Part shown: positions 25,706-36,509 of the stretch, one piece after another
Position numbering within the stretch: the stretch's first letter is position 1
Layout: every line of letters begins with the position of its first letter
Origin: Axinella damicornis
Taxonomy: Eukaryota > Porifera > Demospongiae > Axinellida > Axinellidae
Length of the DNA stretch: 64,000 bases
Direction of reading: 5' to 3'
NCBI GenBank assembly: GCA_963931865.1
Contig: OZ007507.1
Location: forward strand, 1,622,913 to 1,686,912
The notes under the pieces: generated by a model
Seen by the model: only the letters and a program-made list of their open reading frames with translations
What the model was told of the DNA's origin: nothing
Database searches by the model: none
Translations under genes and position numbers: made by a program

Positions 25706-26629
25706 AAGTAGCTAAGGCAATAGGTTATGGTATGTTAGGTCAGTGTTGAATGTGCATGTGTGTCGATTACCTATACTTAAAGTATGTACTCCCTGCCGGA
25801 CCAATATCCACATCGGTGTTTAATTGCAGAGTAGCTAGCATCTAGTGGTAGTTGTATTGCAATCAGAGATCCTGCCATGCCGTCTCCTATTCAACGTGTT
25901 TTGCATGGTTTCAGACGCTATTTGGGAGTAATTGCAAGTGTCCAAAACTGCACGAGAATCCGTTGTCATCACAGTTCCTATAACTACATGTACAGCATTC
26001 GTAAAATTAGTGTACGTTATCATATGCATTTGAGTCCAATTTGGAAATAGCTAATTGCACGGTGAAGCTCCACCAGTTCGCAGCACTCATAAGCTCCTGA
26101 TATTAGATATGAGAGAAGTAGCTGGTAGCTACTAGCCCTACATATTGAGTCTACAGACTGAATGATTACGTAGTTGGTGATCATGCACATACATTTGAGC
26201 CCAACTGGGAAGTAGCTAGCTAATTGTACAAGCAATTGTAGAGTGGTACAAGGTGAAGCTGACTCAAATACACGTGATTGCTTACTAATCATAGAGTCGG
26301 TAGACTCTGTATAGCTAGGATAGCAAGGACCAGGGGTGGATCCAGGAGGGGGGGGAGGGGTACGTTGAATATCAGAGGAGTAATGGTTGACCTATTTGCT
26401 TCACAGAAGAGCAAGTGCAGATGAAGCTTTTGATTACCGACTGTACAGGAGGGAAAGCTGTAGCTACGTGACCCCATTTTGGTTTGTGTTGACATTGCTG
26501 AACTGTCAACACAAAATTCAGCTCAATAAAAAAATAATGTTTCTTCTCATTTACCGGAGCCAGGGACAGAGGAATGGGCGTTCATTTGTGCTAATACATG
26601 TATAGATACAAAATTGACCTTTATGTACA

Positions 26630-26702
26630 GTGGTGCGATCGGTGGTCTACTGGCATGATGTGAGCTTTACATGCTTGGGTCCACGTGTTTGATTCCGGAC
26701 CA
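26630..26702 (+). pseudogene. tRNA-Val-derived relic 2
   Basis: Same degenerate tRNA-like sequence as at 19780 (CGGTGGTCTACTGGCATGAT, GTGTTTGATTCC). Stems are not conserved. The same GACAGAGGAATGGGCGTTC flank lies upstream. Confidence 0.65.
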
Positions 26703-26815
26703 ACCCAACTTACATATTATTTTCATCAAAGCATCAGTTTTATGCTTTCGCTTTGTATGGTCTAACAAGCATACCATATTAATTTCTAACAATCTGTGTT
26801 AGGTCACACAGTCAC

Positions 26816-26866
26816 GTGACCTCCCTCGGGGCACAGTCTCATCCTACAGAACCTTGGTGGTCCAGA
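26816..26866 (-). pseudogene. Short relic of the TIR-HEAT last exon (relic 2)
   Basis: CGTGACCTCCCTC and TCTCATCCTACAGAACCTTG match 27540-27590 of the functional exon and then diverge. It lies 115 bp after tRNA relic 2. Confidence 0.6.
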
Positions 26867-27151
26867 ATTTGCCCCAGGACCCACCCAAGTCTAGCCTCTT
26901 AGGAGTGAATACAGTACATGTGGAAGAAGGAGCACCTAAGAAGATACAGATCTGGGTACATAAATCCAATGGAATGTACTGCAGATAGAGGGCATATGAA
27001 ATATGAAAGTATATCACTAGGAGGTATAAACTTAGCTGTAGAATAGGCCTGTAGTGTAAGTTCAAGTATCAAGCCCAGACAGAGAAAGGAGGATGGCGTT
27101 CGTAATTCGTACTAATATAAAAGCATGAATTTCAAGTACACTTTTCGAGCT

Positions 27152-27224
27152 GATTCCGTGGTGTAGTGGTTATCACGTGAGTCTAACACACTCAAGGTCC
27201 CCGGTTCGATCCCGGGCGGAATCA
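27152..27224 (+). tRNA. tRNA-Val (anticodon AAC)
   Basis: The acceptor stem pairs GATTCCG with CGGAATC, followed by discriminator A. The anticodon stem TGAGT/ACTCA encloses the loop CTAACAC, giving AAC at positions 34-36. The T-arm is CCCCGGTTCGATCCCGGG. Internal A and B boxes are intact (TGGTGTAGTGG, GGTTCGATCCC), there is no intron, and a long T-run starting at about 27229 would terminate RNA polymerase III. The CCA is not encoded, as usual for a nuclear gene. Confidence 0.95.
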
Positions 27225-27530
27225 CTCATTTCTTTTTTTCTTTCTTTTTTTTTTTTTTTTTTTTTTTTGGTGGTGGTGGTTGGGGGGGGGGGGGGTGGTG
27301 GTGGTTTTCTTCTTTCCTTCATACGCTGGGCAGGTCCATGCACGTTTTGTTTCATTATATACAACTTCAGCATTGCAGAACATTTCAAGGTCTAAGTTAG
27401 CAACACGTACACCAGCCATGGTCAAGAACATACAATTACACAGATAAATGTTTTATCATAAAAACTAAAAGCTAGTAGGTTAAAAATTTACAATCAGAAT
27501 TTTAGAATCTACACAGTTTGGTGTTTTAGT

Positions 27531-30500
27531 TCACACAGCCACATGACCTCCCTCCAGGGTTTCAATCTCATCCTCCAGAACCTTGGTAACACGGAGGACC
27601 TCCTTTGCTTCAGGGACATCCATCTTCTCAAGAGCAGTTCGTGCAGCATTCCGCACCACAGAAATGAAGTCATTACGCCTTAGTGGTGTCACATGTGGTG
27701 CAGCAGTATGAGTGTGTGTTTGGGAGGGTAGGAACGACATTGTGAACAGATCTGTACCATTTATCGTTTAATACTCAAGTGGGGAATGCCTAGCCTCATT
27801 CCCATGATAATATCTGCACAGCTGCGAGATAAAATTTGGGCGGAGTTTGTGGATCCAGAAAAAGTGGAGAAACCTTTATAAGGTATCCCATATAAACGGA
27901 CTCAACGGGTTCACCTCAGGCTCAAACAACAGCTGGGGGGGGGGGGGGGGGGGGGGGGGGGGAGAGCCTGGGAATGAGTCTATAACTCAGCAACTAGTCA
28001 GCGTCAGCGTTCCTCACATGAAAGCAGTACCATCACACACATGCCCACTGTGGCTTCATAATGTCGATGACATGAGCAGAATCTAAGGATTTCAAGTTGC
28101 TTGTCCAAGATCCATTTCAAATTTTCAGCGCATGCACACTGTTGAGAGAGTGCACGATGTGTGCCTTCGCTGTTTATATGTCTTGCCGTAAACGAACGCA
28201 CAATCATTATTCGAACGAACACAGTAGTTTGCAATTCCCAGCTAGCTTAGGCTTCAAGTGCAAAGGCCGTTTCCATGGCCTTACTTACGCGCATGCGTTA
28301 AATGGATCTGGGACAAGCAACCTGAAATTCTCAGTACCTGGTTAGTTAGACAAAAGTTCAGGAATAAGAAGCAAAGGAAAGTAAGTGGCTGTAGATCTGG
28401 GCTTAGGGTTCGGGTTTGATTCCAAAGTTCAGGAATGAGAAGCAAGTGACTCTAGATCTGGGCTTCAAGTTTTCAACAACTAGCCTCTAATCATCACCCT
28501 CTAATCATCATCCTCTAATCATCATCCTCTAATCATCATCCTCTAATCTAATCATCATCCTCTAATCATCATCGAAGCTGCTTTGCTTCCTTCCTAAATT
28601 GTCTCACAATGGACTACGATGTGCAGACGGCTACAATGCAGGAAACACATCTCTACGACACTTAGTCACGTGGAAGACATCTCTTCCTCACCAGACATGG
28701 CTGATGTGCGGTATGGCCTTGGTGGACTGCAAGTGGCCAAGGCTGAGGCAGGCGCTCTGGCGGACAATACGGTCCTTGTCCTCAAGGAGCTTGATGAGCT
28801 CGTCGAAGATGTACTCCTCTGATGTGCCTGTCCGTCCGAGGGAGATGGCCGCTACAGCGCGCACGTTGGGGTCCGGGTCCGAGAGAAGGGTGATCAAAGC
28901 TTCTATCACTGCCGGGTTCTGGAAATGGGCTGTGTGTGTGTGTGTGTATGTGTGTGTGTGCATGTGTGTGCATGTGTGTGCATGTGCGTGTGTATGTGTG
29001 TGTGTGTGGTGAGGTTAATAGCATTTCACTACAAGCTCTCTGTGTACCCTCTCCAGCTGACGTACAGAAACATACCCCACACACTCACCCAGCTGCCATA
29101 CCCCACACACTCACCCAGCTGCCATACCCCACACACTCACCCAGCTTTTCAATGGCAGTGAGACGCACTGAGGAGGACATGTTGAACACTTCTTTCATGT
29201 TGAACTTCTCGATGGCCACCTGGCTCACCACCCTCCAGAATGCATTCTTTTCAGGAGAGTCACCCCTGACTGTCATGAAGTGGGACTTTGATATCTTCTC
29301 CGCTCCTCCAAAGACGTCCTTCTTCAACATTTCCAACAGCCAAGGGATGTTGTCGTCGTCAAATAGACCTGGAGGGAGAAGATGGAGGGGGGGGGGGGGG
29401 AAGAGGTAAGAGGAGGGAGAAAGGCCAAAGGGACAAGCCAGTTTGAACTTTATAGTTTAGGCTTTCAGTTTAGCAAACAAAGAAATTAGGTCTTGATTGT
29501 GAAAACAAACTTTGCAATGTTTTGGTCATATTTTGGAAGACTCCAAAACATTCGCCCACCACTGTAAGATCCAGATCTGAGATCCAGATCTAGTTGGTAG
29601 TTCCACCAGAACAACGACACAACCCTCATTGCAAGGAGCGTATCAAGAGAGAGGTGCTGCCCTAGTGGTAGCAGGTGCGAGTGCATTGCCAGGCGGGATC
29701 AAGAGTGCAGATGGTAGCAACCATAATGAGACAGAAGGTGCACTGCAGATTAACATCCCAAAATGGTGATGTGTGACTGCTGCTTGAATACATTCAGTGG
29801 GTACTCTTGGCAGGTTATTCCCACACAACTCAATCGTGGTTTGGAAGACTCTGACTCTTCCTCCCACTCCGTGAAGAAATCGTGGGAGCCAGTGTTGTGA
29901 GTTTGAGCACAGGACCGAACAGAGTGGACACCTGCTCAGGGAAAGGCATCATGTCTGCCTACATCCAGTACCAAACATCAGAACATCGAAATATAATACA
30001 GTTCTGTTTTATTTCCATGGAAACTGCGCTTTGCAAGAGTGCTTTCATCTGCTGCCCTTGTCTGCGTATATGCATAACGCCATTCGGTACATACGAGCAT
30101 ACAAGCACGTACAAGTCGTACGCACACCCACGTCCACGTGTATCTGGTCAGTGTAGGCTCACCTCAATTAGTTTACTAATCAACTACATTTCTTGCATGT
30201 CAACTAATTGAGGGCCAGTCATAACAAGCACAGATGCTAGCGTGTTCTAACAAGCTTCTGATGTCAGTGAAGTGATTTGTGTGGTGATGACATTCTGTCA
30301 TTCCTCAATTAGTACTGAATTAGTCGTGCAAACTATGAGATAATTAGTCAACTAGGGAAATTCCCTAGTTATTGAGCTAATGGTCCCAAAGTACAATCAA
30401 ACTCAACTGAAACTATCTATACACGTCAGTATATTATATCACACACAACTTCATACGTGTAGATAGTTGAAGCCTCATTCCTAGGCTTCATCACACATTA

Positions 30501-31914
30501 GCCTCATTCCCAGGCTCCCATTATACATCAGCCTCATTCCCAGGCTCCCAGCATAGCTGAACTGAAGGCGAGAACCATACCGAAGTCCAGTGCTGAAATT
30601 AAATTAACCTGAATTGCATAAATCTTCAACCCTTATGTATGAACATATGGCCAAACTTTCAACACCAAGCAGCTCTTGCAACACACACTTAACAGTATGG
30701 GGGGGGGGGGGGGGGGGGGGGGGGGGCTATCACTGCAGAACTCTGCTCAGCGATGCTTCTCTGCCGCCTACCTGACAGCTGCGCCTCATAGTCACTCAGG
30801 AAGGCCTGCTGGAAGCGGAACCACGGTACCTCTTCTTCGGTCTGGAAGTTCCTCTCCCAGAAGGTGTCGGTCACTCCGCCCTCATCTTCCCCTTCCTTGA
30901 AGGTGGATTGGGCACGCAGCTTTGTGTTGAGGCGCACTCCACGAGTAGGACGGACTCCTGGCATCGGAGCTGACTGCAGTGACGACGACGGGGCCAACTC
31001 CGCCTAATGGAAGGGTGAGGGGGTGGGTGGACGGGGAGAGAAGGGAGGGGGGAGGGAGGGGAAGGGGGAGGGAGGGGAGGGAGGGAGGGAGGGAGGGAGG
31101 AAGGGAGGGAGGGGAAGGGGGAGGGAGGGGAGGGAGGGGAGGGAGGGGAGGGAGGGAGGGAGGGAGGGAGGGAGGGAGGGAGGGAGGGAGGGAGGGAGGG
31201 AGGGAGGGAGGGAGGGAGGGAGGGAGGGAGGGAGGGGGGAGGGAGGGAGGGAGGGAGGGAGGGAGGGAGGGAGGGAGGGAGGGAGGGAGAGGAGGAGATG
31301 AATTATTAAGGTAGGGGCAGTAGCTGCAGTGGCACAAGTAGTCGAATGCATGTGACATTCAGGAGGTCATTGAGCCGGAAAAGCCGGCGAGGGAGAATGT
31401 GACTTCACATGTGCAACGTATGGACAGCAAAATTCAAACATGGCAGCTGTATTAGTGAATCACCAGTTGTAAGATATATAGAGCTAGCTATGGAAGCAAG
31501 CAACACAGGGAGAGTAAGAAGCAGTACGTTGCTTTGAATGAAAGTACTCCAAACAAGCAGAGACGTACAGATGGACTCTTCCACAAAGCGTTTCTTCCAC
31601 GGAAGAAACCCCCCAAGACGGTACAAGCAGATGAGAAGCTTGCTGTTGTCTGCTACAGTACAAGGCTGTTTATGGATAGGATTTAAGCGACTTCTGTTCA
31701 ACTATGTAGGACCCTACAAAATGCAGGTATGTGGGCCTGTGACACATCATACCTGCTCTCCAACAGGTTTGGTGAGTTGTTCCTGCACCAGCTGGACAAA
31801 CTGTCGTCCCACCGTCTCCTTCTCCTCCTCCTTGTCAAACACAGTCCACAAGAGGGACTGCAGAGTCAGCTTCCTGTGTGTGTGTGTTGTGTGTGTGTGT
31901 GTATGTGTGTGTGT

Positions 31915-31976
<62 letters not shown>

Positions 31977-33356
31977 TGGTGTGTGTGTGTGTGCGTGTGT
32001 GTATGCAGAGGAGATGTAAGGTGTTACCCAAGCAACTTCTACTCCACCCCTTCAGGTTGCTAAGCAACAGAGACATTTGGGATCAGCTGTCCCAACAGCA
32101 AGTCGTCACATTGTCTATCACCAAACTTCAGACATTACTAGTGCAAACTTGCATGGTTGCTGAGTCAGGCAATGGCGCTATGGTGCCACACACTATTGTA
32201 AGAATGCCATCAGTGGATACTCAGGGTAAAATAAAATTTAATATCCTACACTGCCCCCCAAAGAGCTCAATAGAAGAGACCTTTGCACTTTTACCTATGA
32301 ATGTCCACTGAGGTATTGGGAATAGAGACTGGCGATGAATACACAGACCCTCCCTCCCCCAAACATTGCTATGAATCCCATTGCCAAATCTTCGGCATAA
32401 CTGTGACCAATTTGCACCTGCAAGCATTGTCAACTTGGACCAAGATATTTCTTTAGCGTGTGGGTCTTACCTGTTTACCAATGGGGAGTAACCGACTCGT
32501 CTTCGTCGAGTAAAATACAAGCATAGACCACAAACAAATCCTAGACCAGTGCTGGGCAACACTATCAATACCTTCTACACTTCTTATTCGTCCAATAGTA
32601 TTTCCTAATAGACACAGACTGCAACATCCACCCGTACTGCACTCCCCGTATTGCACATCGTCAAGGCGTGACTGAGTGGGTGGTGCTGATTGGTTACTTC
32701 AGGATTTCAGCACATAGCAACCATGCACGAAAATGGCGCAGTGAGAAAGCTGTCGACTGTGTATCAGCAAGTTTCCACTACCAAGACATTGCCCAATGCT
32801 GGAAATTGAGCACGAAAGCAGAGGTAATTTGTTTGTACCTTTAGCCAGCTGACTAAACTACTGATCAGTGAAAGAAGAACGTTTGATGGGAGAGAGCTAT
32901 GAGGATTTGGGCTGTGATGAGCCCAGCTGCATTTGAATGTCTGCTCTATGGTTCTCCGGTTGCCAAATGGGAAGACGTGCAAGTTGTACATGTACATGTA
33001 AGAAGCTGTACGGCATATGCCAGTACACACTTTGTGTGTGTAGGCATATGATGGGAAGTGGAGGACATTGACTTCGCTTTCTGCAGTGGGCAGTGGCACA
33101 AAAATGCAGAGTGGCTCTCTTGATCAGGATATGTGGGTGGGTATGTGTGTGAGTGAGTGTGTGTGTGTGGAGGGGGGGGGGGGGGGGCAAAAAGGAGCCT
33201 CACATTCCAACTTGGAAGTTCTTGATAAGGTCTGTCTTGTTCTGCTTGGCAGCGATGACGATGGGCTTGTTGGAGATGTAGGCCAAGGAGACCTGGTCCT
33301 GGCAACGGCTGTTCTGGGACGCCTCCTCACTCACCACAAAGACGAGCAGCTGTATG

Positions 33357-33407
<51 letters not shown>

Positions 33408-35900
33408 GAGACGGGGGAGTGAGAGGATGCCGGGAGGGAAGGGGAGGGTGGAGGGGGGAGGGGGAGGGTGGAGGATGAAGGGTGTGAGCAGGAGGAGGAA
33501 TCTCTGAGGAAGGATATTTGATTGGCGAAGTATATATAGACAGGAGGATGCCATAAGCTCCCCAAATGTGCCACTACAGATTTCCATATCCGGGAGTTCA
33601 GACTAAACTGTGCATACCACTGACAAGGTTCCAAAGTACTCGTGAATAACCTCTCTGCATACTTCCGAAGCCATTGTGCACGCAGACAGCTGACATTAGT
33701 TGGGAGAGAGTTGTGTCCCAAAAGCTGCTGTATTGACTAGCCATCAAGCAACCACCCGTACACTGACCTTGTTACCAGGGGAAAACATGGTACCAAATGC
33801 TACAAATATGGAAGCTTAATTTAATACCTTGGCATCCACAAGGACTTTCCCAACCATTTTTGCAGCATCCTCTGTCTCTCCACTGTTCCAATAGACCAGT
33901 ATGGAGGCACTCTCGAGTTGGGCTGAGTGTGTGTGTGCATGTGTGTATGTGTGTGTGGGGGTCATGAATTCTGCTCAGCATTCTACCCTACACACAGTAC
34001 TTGTGCCATTGGAAAGCAGGGTTGTCACAGAGTTGAAAACGACCATCATTTTACTACAGTGTCCCTTATACCACTCCTCTGATAGCTGGTGTATACTGCT
34101 ATGCTCATATACCAGGTTCGTTTGCCTTTTGGGGGGGGGGGGGGGGGGGTTAGTGCACGAGGTAGCCGGCCTGACCCTACTATACCCTAACCCATCGCCC
34201 TACTTCCTGCCCTACTTCCTGCCAGACCAATAACAGTCAAGGTGGGGCCGAAGGTGAGTGTATTATGTATTACCTAACTATACACAAAGTACTTATTCAT
34301 TTCTTGTTACCACTTACTCTAAACAGCCGTTGGCCTTTGTAAACTAAATACGTGTGCATTATGCGATTCAAAGTACAATCAAGTGATTGCTCGAGGCAGC
34401 TGTGAGTAACAATAGAGAGTTTGAAACCACGTATGTGCACGCGTGTGTGTGCATGTATGCATATGAATTTCATTCATGCTTCATTATAGAACTCTCAGTT
34501 TGTGCTAAATGAGCTGGCACTATTCACTAACACAGGGCAACATCAATGCCCTGTTTTACTTGCAGCAAGATGATCACCTCTCATGTGAAGATCACAAAAT
34601 CTTGAGGCTCACCTTTGATAAATGCCACGAGTGCAGCATCTGCAGGAGTGGCGGTGATGACGACGTCATAGGTCTGAGAGGGTGCTGCCTCCATTGGTTC
34701 CTCTGTGCAGAAGAGAAAGATACCATTGCTGTGTGAGCCTGAAATACACCACTCTTTGCAGCAGGGTGACAGAAATATTGATGCACAATATGCAGGTAAT
34801 CTCCCAGCTCAGACACTGTGTCGCGGAGAGGAGCGTCTACAGTAGTACTGCGAGGCTTAGTTTGGCTTAGCAAGGCTAAAGATTCCTAGAATTCCTACAA
34901 AATATCTTGCGAAGCTAACGCCATTTCATGATAGCAAAGCTGCAGCAAGATCGTCTCTTGGGTTAGAAAAAGGAGAGCATCGGAAGTCACCAGCAACTGA
35001 GGCATCGTACAGCCATCATGAGTGTGCACTGCTGCAGTACCTTCGACTATTGCCCAGAGATAACTGGGATGATACCAACTTCTCAGTTAGTCTCGTCCCC
35101 AGACCCCCCTCGGAAAAATCGAGAAAGGGTCTGGCAACACGTATGGCAATGCGGTGTCCGCGCGGGCTATATACTCGCGCCAATCAGATTGCAGAAATTA
35201 TATACGTCACGTTCAATCGCGGATGTGCAAACTCATCGGTATACGGTGACCGTCATGGCGTTCAGTTGACAAGGCTGTCGAAGTTTCCCGAAGCAGAATA
35301 AGGTACGGAACATTGATACCGAAGCATTGAGGGGCAATTTCTGTATTTGTGTGCCTACCGGGAAAAGCTTTCGTTAATACCGTTAGCTTCCCGTCGTAAT
35401 TCGACTTTTTGTACTGTGCAGCTCTCCTCTCTCGGGGTAGTAGCGTAGAACGGCTTGGTACAGCGTCTGACATGTTCAAGCTAGATATAGTACTGTACAT
35501 GCAGCTATTTAGTGGCGCACAACTCCAATTATCACCTCGAGTGTAAACATTCACACGTGATTGTGTAACTGGTTGAATTCCTCTCGGACGCGGCATTGCC
35601 ATACGTGTTACCAGACCCTTTCTCGATTTTTCCGAGGGGGGTCTGGGAACGAGACTACTTCTCAGTACGTCCATTTTGCGTCTGGGCATGATCTTGCAGT
35701 GTGTCTCAGCATTATCCACCCCCACAAATGTCAACAACAACAAACAAACAAAAAAAACACCACTACTATCTCAACCTACCCTTCTTCTTGCCCCCGTGGC
35801 CTTTCTGATCCTGTTGCTGTCCAGCGCTAGGGCTGACACTGACCAGCTTCGGCTGGTCAGACCTGTGCCCGTGGTGATGACGACCCTGGTTGTTCCCCAT
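27531..35900 (-). CDS. Predicted N-myristoylated TIR-HEAT protein, nine exons
   Basis: Exons 35900-35780, 34702-34613, 33922-33828, 33349-33204, 31873-31753, 30973-30772 (or from 31003), 29368-29141, 28929-28692 and 27678-27531 join in phase to about 462 residues. The start MGNNQGRHHHGH has Gly2 in an N-myristoylation context. A His/Lys-rich linker precedes a TIR domain (about 50-165): YDVVITATPADAALVAFIK, SASILVYWNSGE, LLVFVVSEEASQNSRCQDQV, then NKPIVIAA. The usual C-x-x-E of NAD-cleaving TIRs reads CQDQ. A middle region (TDTFWERNFQTEEEVPWFRF) leads to HEAT repeats at about 335-425 (DPDPNVRAVAAISLGRTG, EDKDRIVRQSACLSLGHL) and a coiled C-terminus. TIR plus ARM/HEAT recalls SARM1, but the domain order is reversed and there is no SAM. 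I know no name for it. Likely a membrane-tethered scaffold (inference). Relics of its last exon lie upstream. Confidence 0.85.
27791..27981. mobile_element. Foldback transposon relic with poly-G interior
   Basis: TAGCCTCATTCCCA at 27791 and GAGCCTGGGAATGAGTCTA at 27963 are inverted ends of the TAGCCTCG family. The interior shares GCTGCGAGATAAAATTTGGG with the 53899 element and carries a 28-G tract (27934-27961). No clear target duplication. Confidence 0.6.
28489..28573. repeat. CTCTAATCATCATC tandem repeat
   Basis: About six 14-19 bp units in the TIR-HEAT intron between exons 9 and 8. Confidence 0.88.
29062..29143. repeat. 26-bp tandem repeat at the exon 7 donor of TIR-HEAT
   Basis: Three copies of a 26-bp unit (CATACCCCACACACTCACCC). 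Each repeats the splice-donor complement ACTCACCC, so several candidate GGTGAGT donors stand in a row after exon 7. Confidence 0.8.
30699..30726. repeat. Poly-G tract (about 28 G)
   Basis: Homopolymer just downstream of TIR-HEAT exon 6, in the intron towards exon 7 on the minus strand. Confidence 0.85.
31017..31290. repeat. (GGGA)n microsatellite
   Basis: About 270 bases of GGGA/GGGAGG units. On the sense (-) strand it is a long TCCC tract leading to the exon 6 acceptor of TIR-HEAT. The open frames across it are artefacts. Confidence 0.92.
31876..32003. repeat. (TG)n microsatellite at the TIR-HEAT exon 5 acceptor
   Basis: Over 120 bases of TG repeats with few interruptions. On the coding strand it reads (CA)n and runs straight into CACAG/GAAGC, the exon 5 acceptor. 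Confidence 0.9.
32056..32068. promoter_or_regulatory. X-box-like palindrome in a TIR-HEAT intron
   Basis: GTTGCTAAGCAAC is a perfect 13-bp inverted repeat fitting the loose RFX consensus RYYNYY N1-3 RRNRAC. It is intronic and about 180 bp upstream of exon 5 on the minus strand, so its meaning is uncertain. Confidence 0.3.
33373..33406. repeat. Poly-G tract (about 34 G)
   Basis: On the coding strand this is poly-C followed by CACACACAC...TACAG, forming the 3' splice region of TIR-HEAT exon 4. Confidence 0.88.
35088..35657. mobile_element. 570-bp transposon with about-65-bp inverted ends and a 9-bp target duplication
   Basis: The left end (TAGTCTCGTCCCCAGACCCC, then CCTCGGAAAAATCGAGAAAG) is repeated inverted at 35593-35657, with near identity for about 65-70 bp. 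CTTCTCAGT flanks both sides (35079-35087, 35658-35666). The interior has no convincing protein, so it is non-autonomous. The end sequence is related to the short TAGCCTCGTTCCCAGGC elements. Long inverted ends plus a 9-bp duplication fit the Mutator-like (MULE) superfamily. It lies in intron 1 of the TIR-HEAT gene. Confidence 0.85.
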
Positions 35901-36500
35901 TCTGTATCTCGCAAACGTGCTATATACTATCCTTCAGGAAATTTCTTAGAGATTTATACTTACAGCGCACTGGGGTGTGTCCTCCCGGAAATTTCCCAAA
36001 GGGCTAGGGTCAAGGGTCATGTCTACGAGAATCCAACTTTGCGCGCGGCCCTCCGCGCGCACTGGCCGCATGGCGCATGGCGCATGGCCGGCCCAAGCTC
36101 CCCGGCGGCGCGGCCCTATGGCGAAGCCATTAAGCATTTTTTAACATTCCGTCGTCCTCAGAATACATCCAGCAACTGTCCTATTCAAAAACTCATATTG
36201 GAGGGCGAGCCAGGCTCCCATTGTCCATGCAGAGTATCCCTACTGGACAATCCTCACCTGCAAGTGGTTGTCCATGCAGAGTATCCCTACTGGACAATCC
36301 TCACCTTCAAGTGGTTATCCTCAACCTGAACTACCCAGTGGTACTTGGGGTTGTGGCCGAAGGCAGTGAGCCTCGGCGACACCTCCAAAGGAGGATTCCC
36401 AAGAATCCTACCCCCAAGAACCACCCCTTCCAGCAAAACCACGTATACAATTATACACAGCCACCAAACATACAATCAAACATAAAGCAATGTTTACATG
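35901..36500. other. Gene-free stretch: TIR-HEAT 5' flank, GC-rich inverted repeats, 47-bp direct repeat
   Basis: 35901-36030 is the putative TIR-HEAT promoter, in which I see no clear motif. 36040-36125 is GC-rich and self-complementary (GCGCGCGGCCCTCCGCGCGC). 36219-36311 contains two copies of a 47-bp unit (TTGTCCATGCAGAGTATCCC, then TACTGGACAATCCTCACC), perhaps the terminal repeat region of the adjacent DIRS element. Confidence 0.6.
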
Positions 36501-36509
36501 AAGTGCACA

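Noticed and set aside
30979..31358. Gly/Arg/Glu-rich and Leu/Pro/Ser-rich open frames
   Set aside because: Pure translation of the (GGGA)n repeat in an intron.
31538..32311. Long + strand open frame with Cys-Val repeats (CVCVCV)
   Set aside because: It is a translation of the (TG)n microsatellite joined to shadow frames of a TIR-HEAT exon; no splice or family support.
32712..32820. Possible + strand first exon (MHENGAVRKLSTVYQQ...) after a CCAAT-like box
   Set aside because: Short, with a stop after about 28 codons and no downstream exon; it lies in a TIR-HEAT intron.
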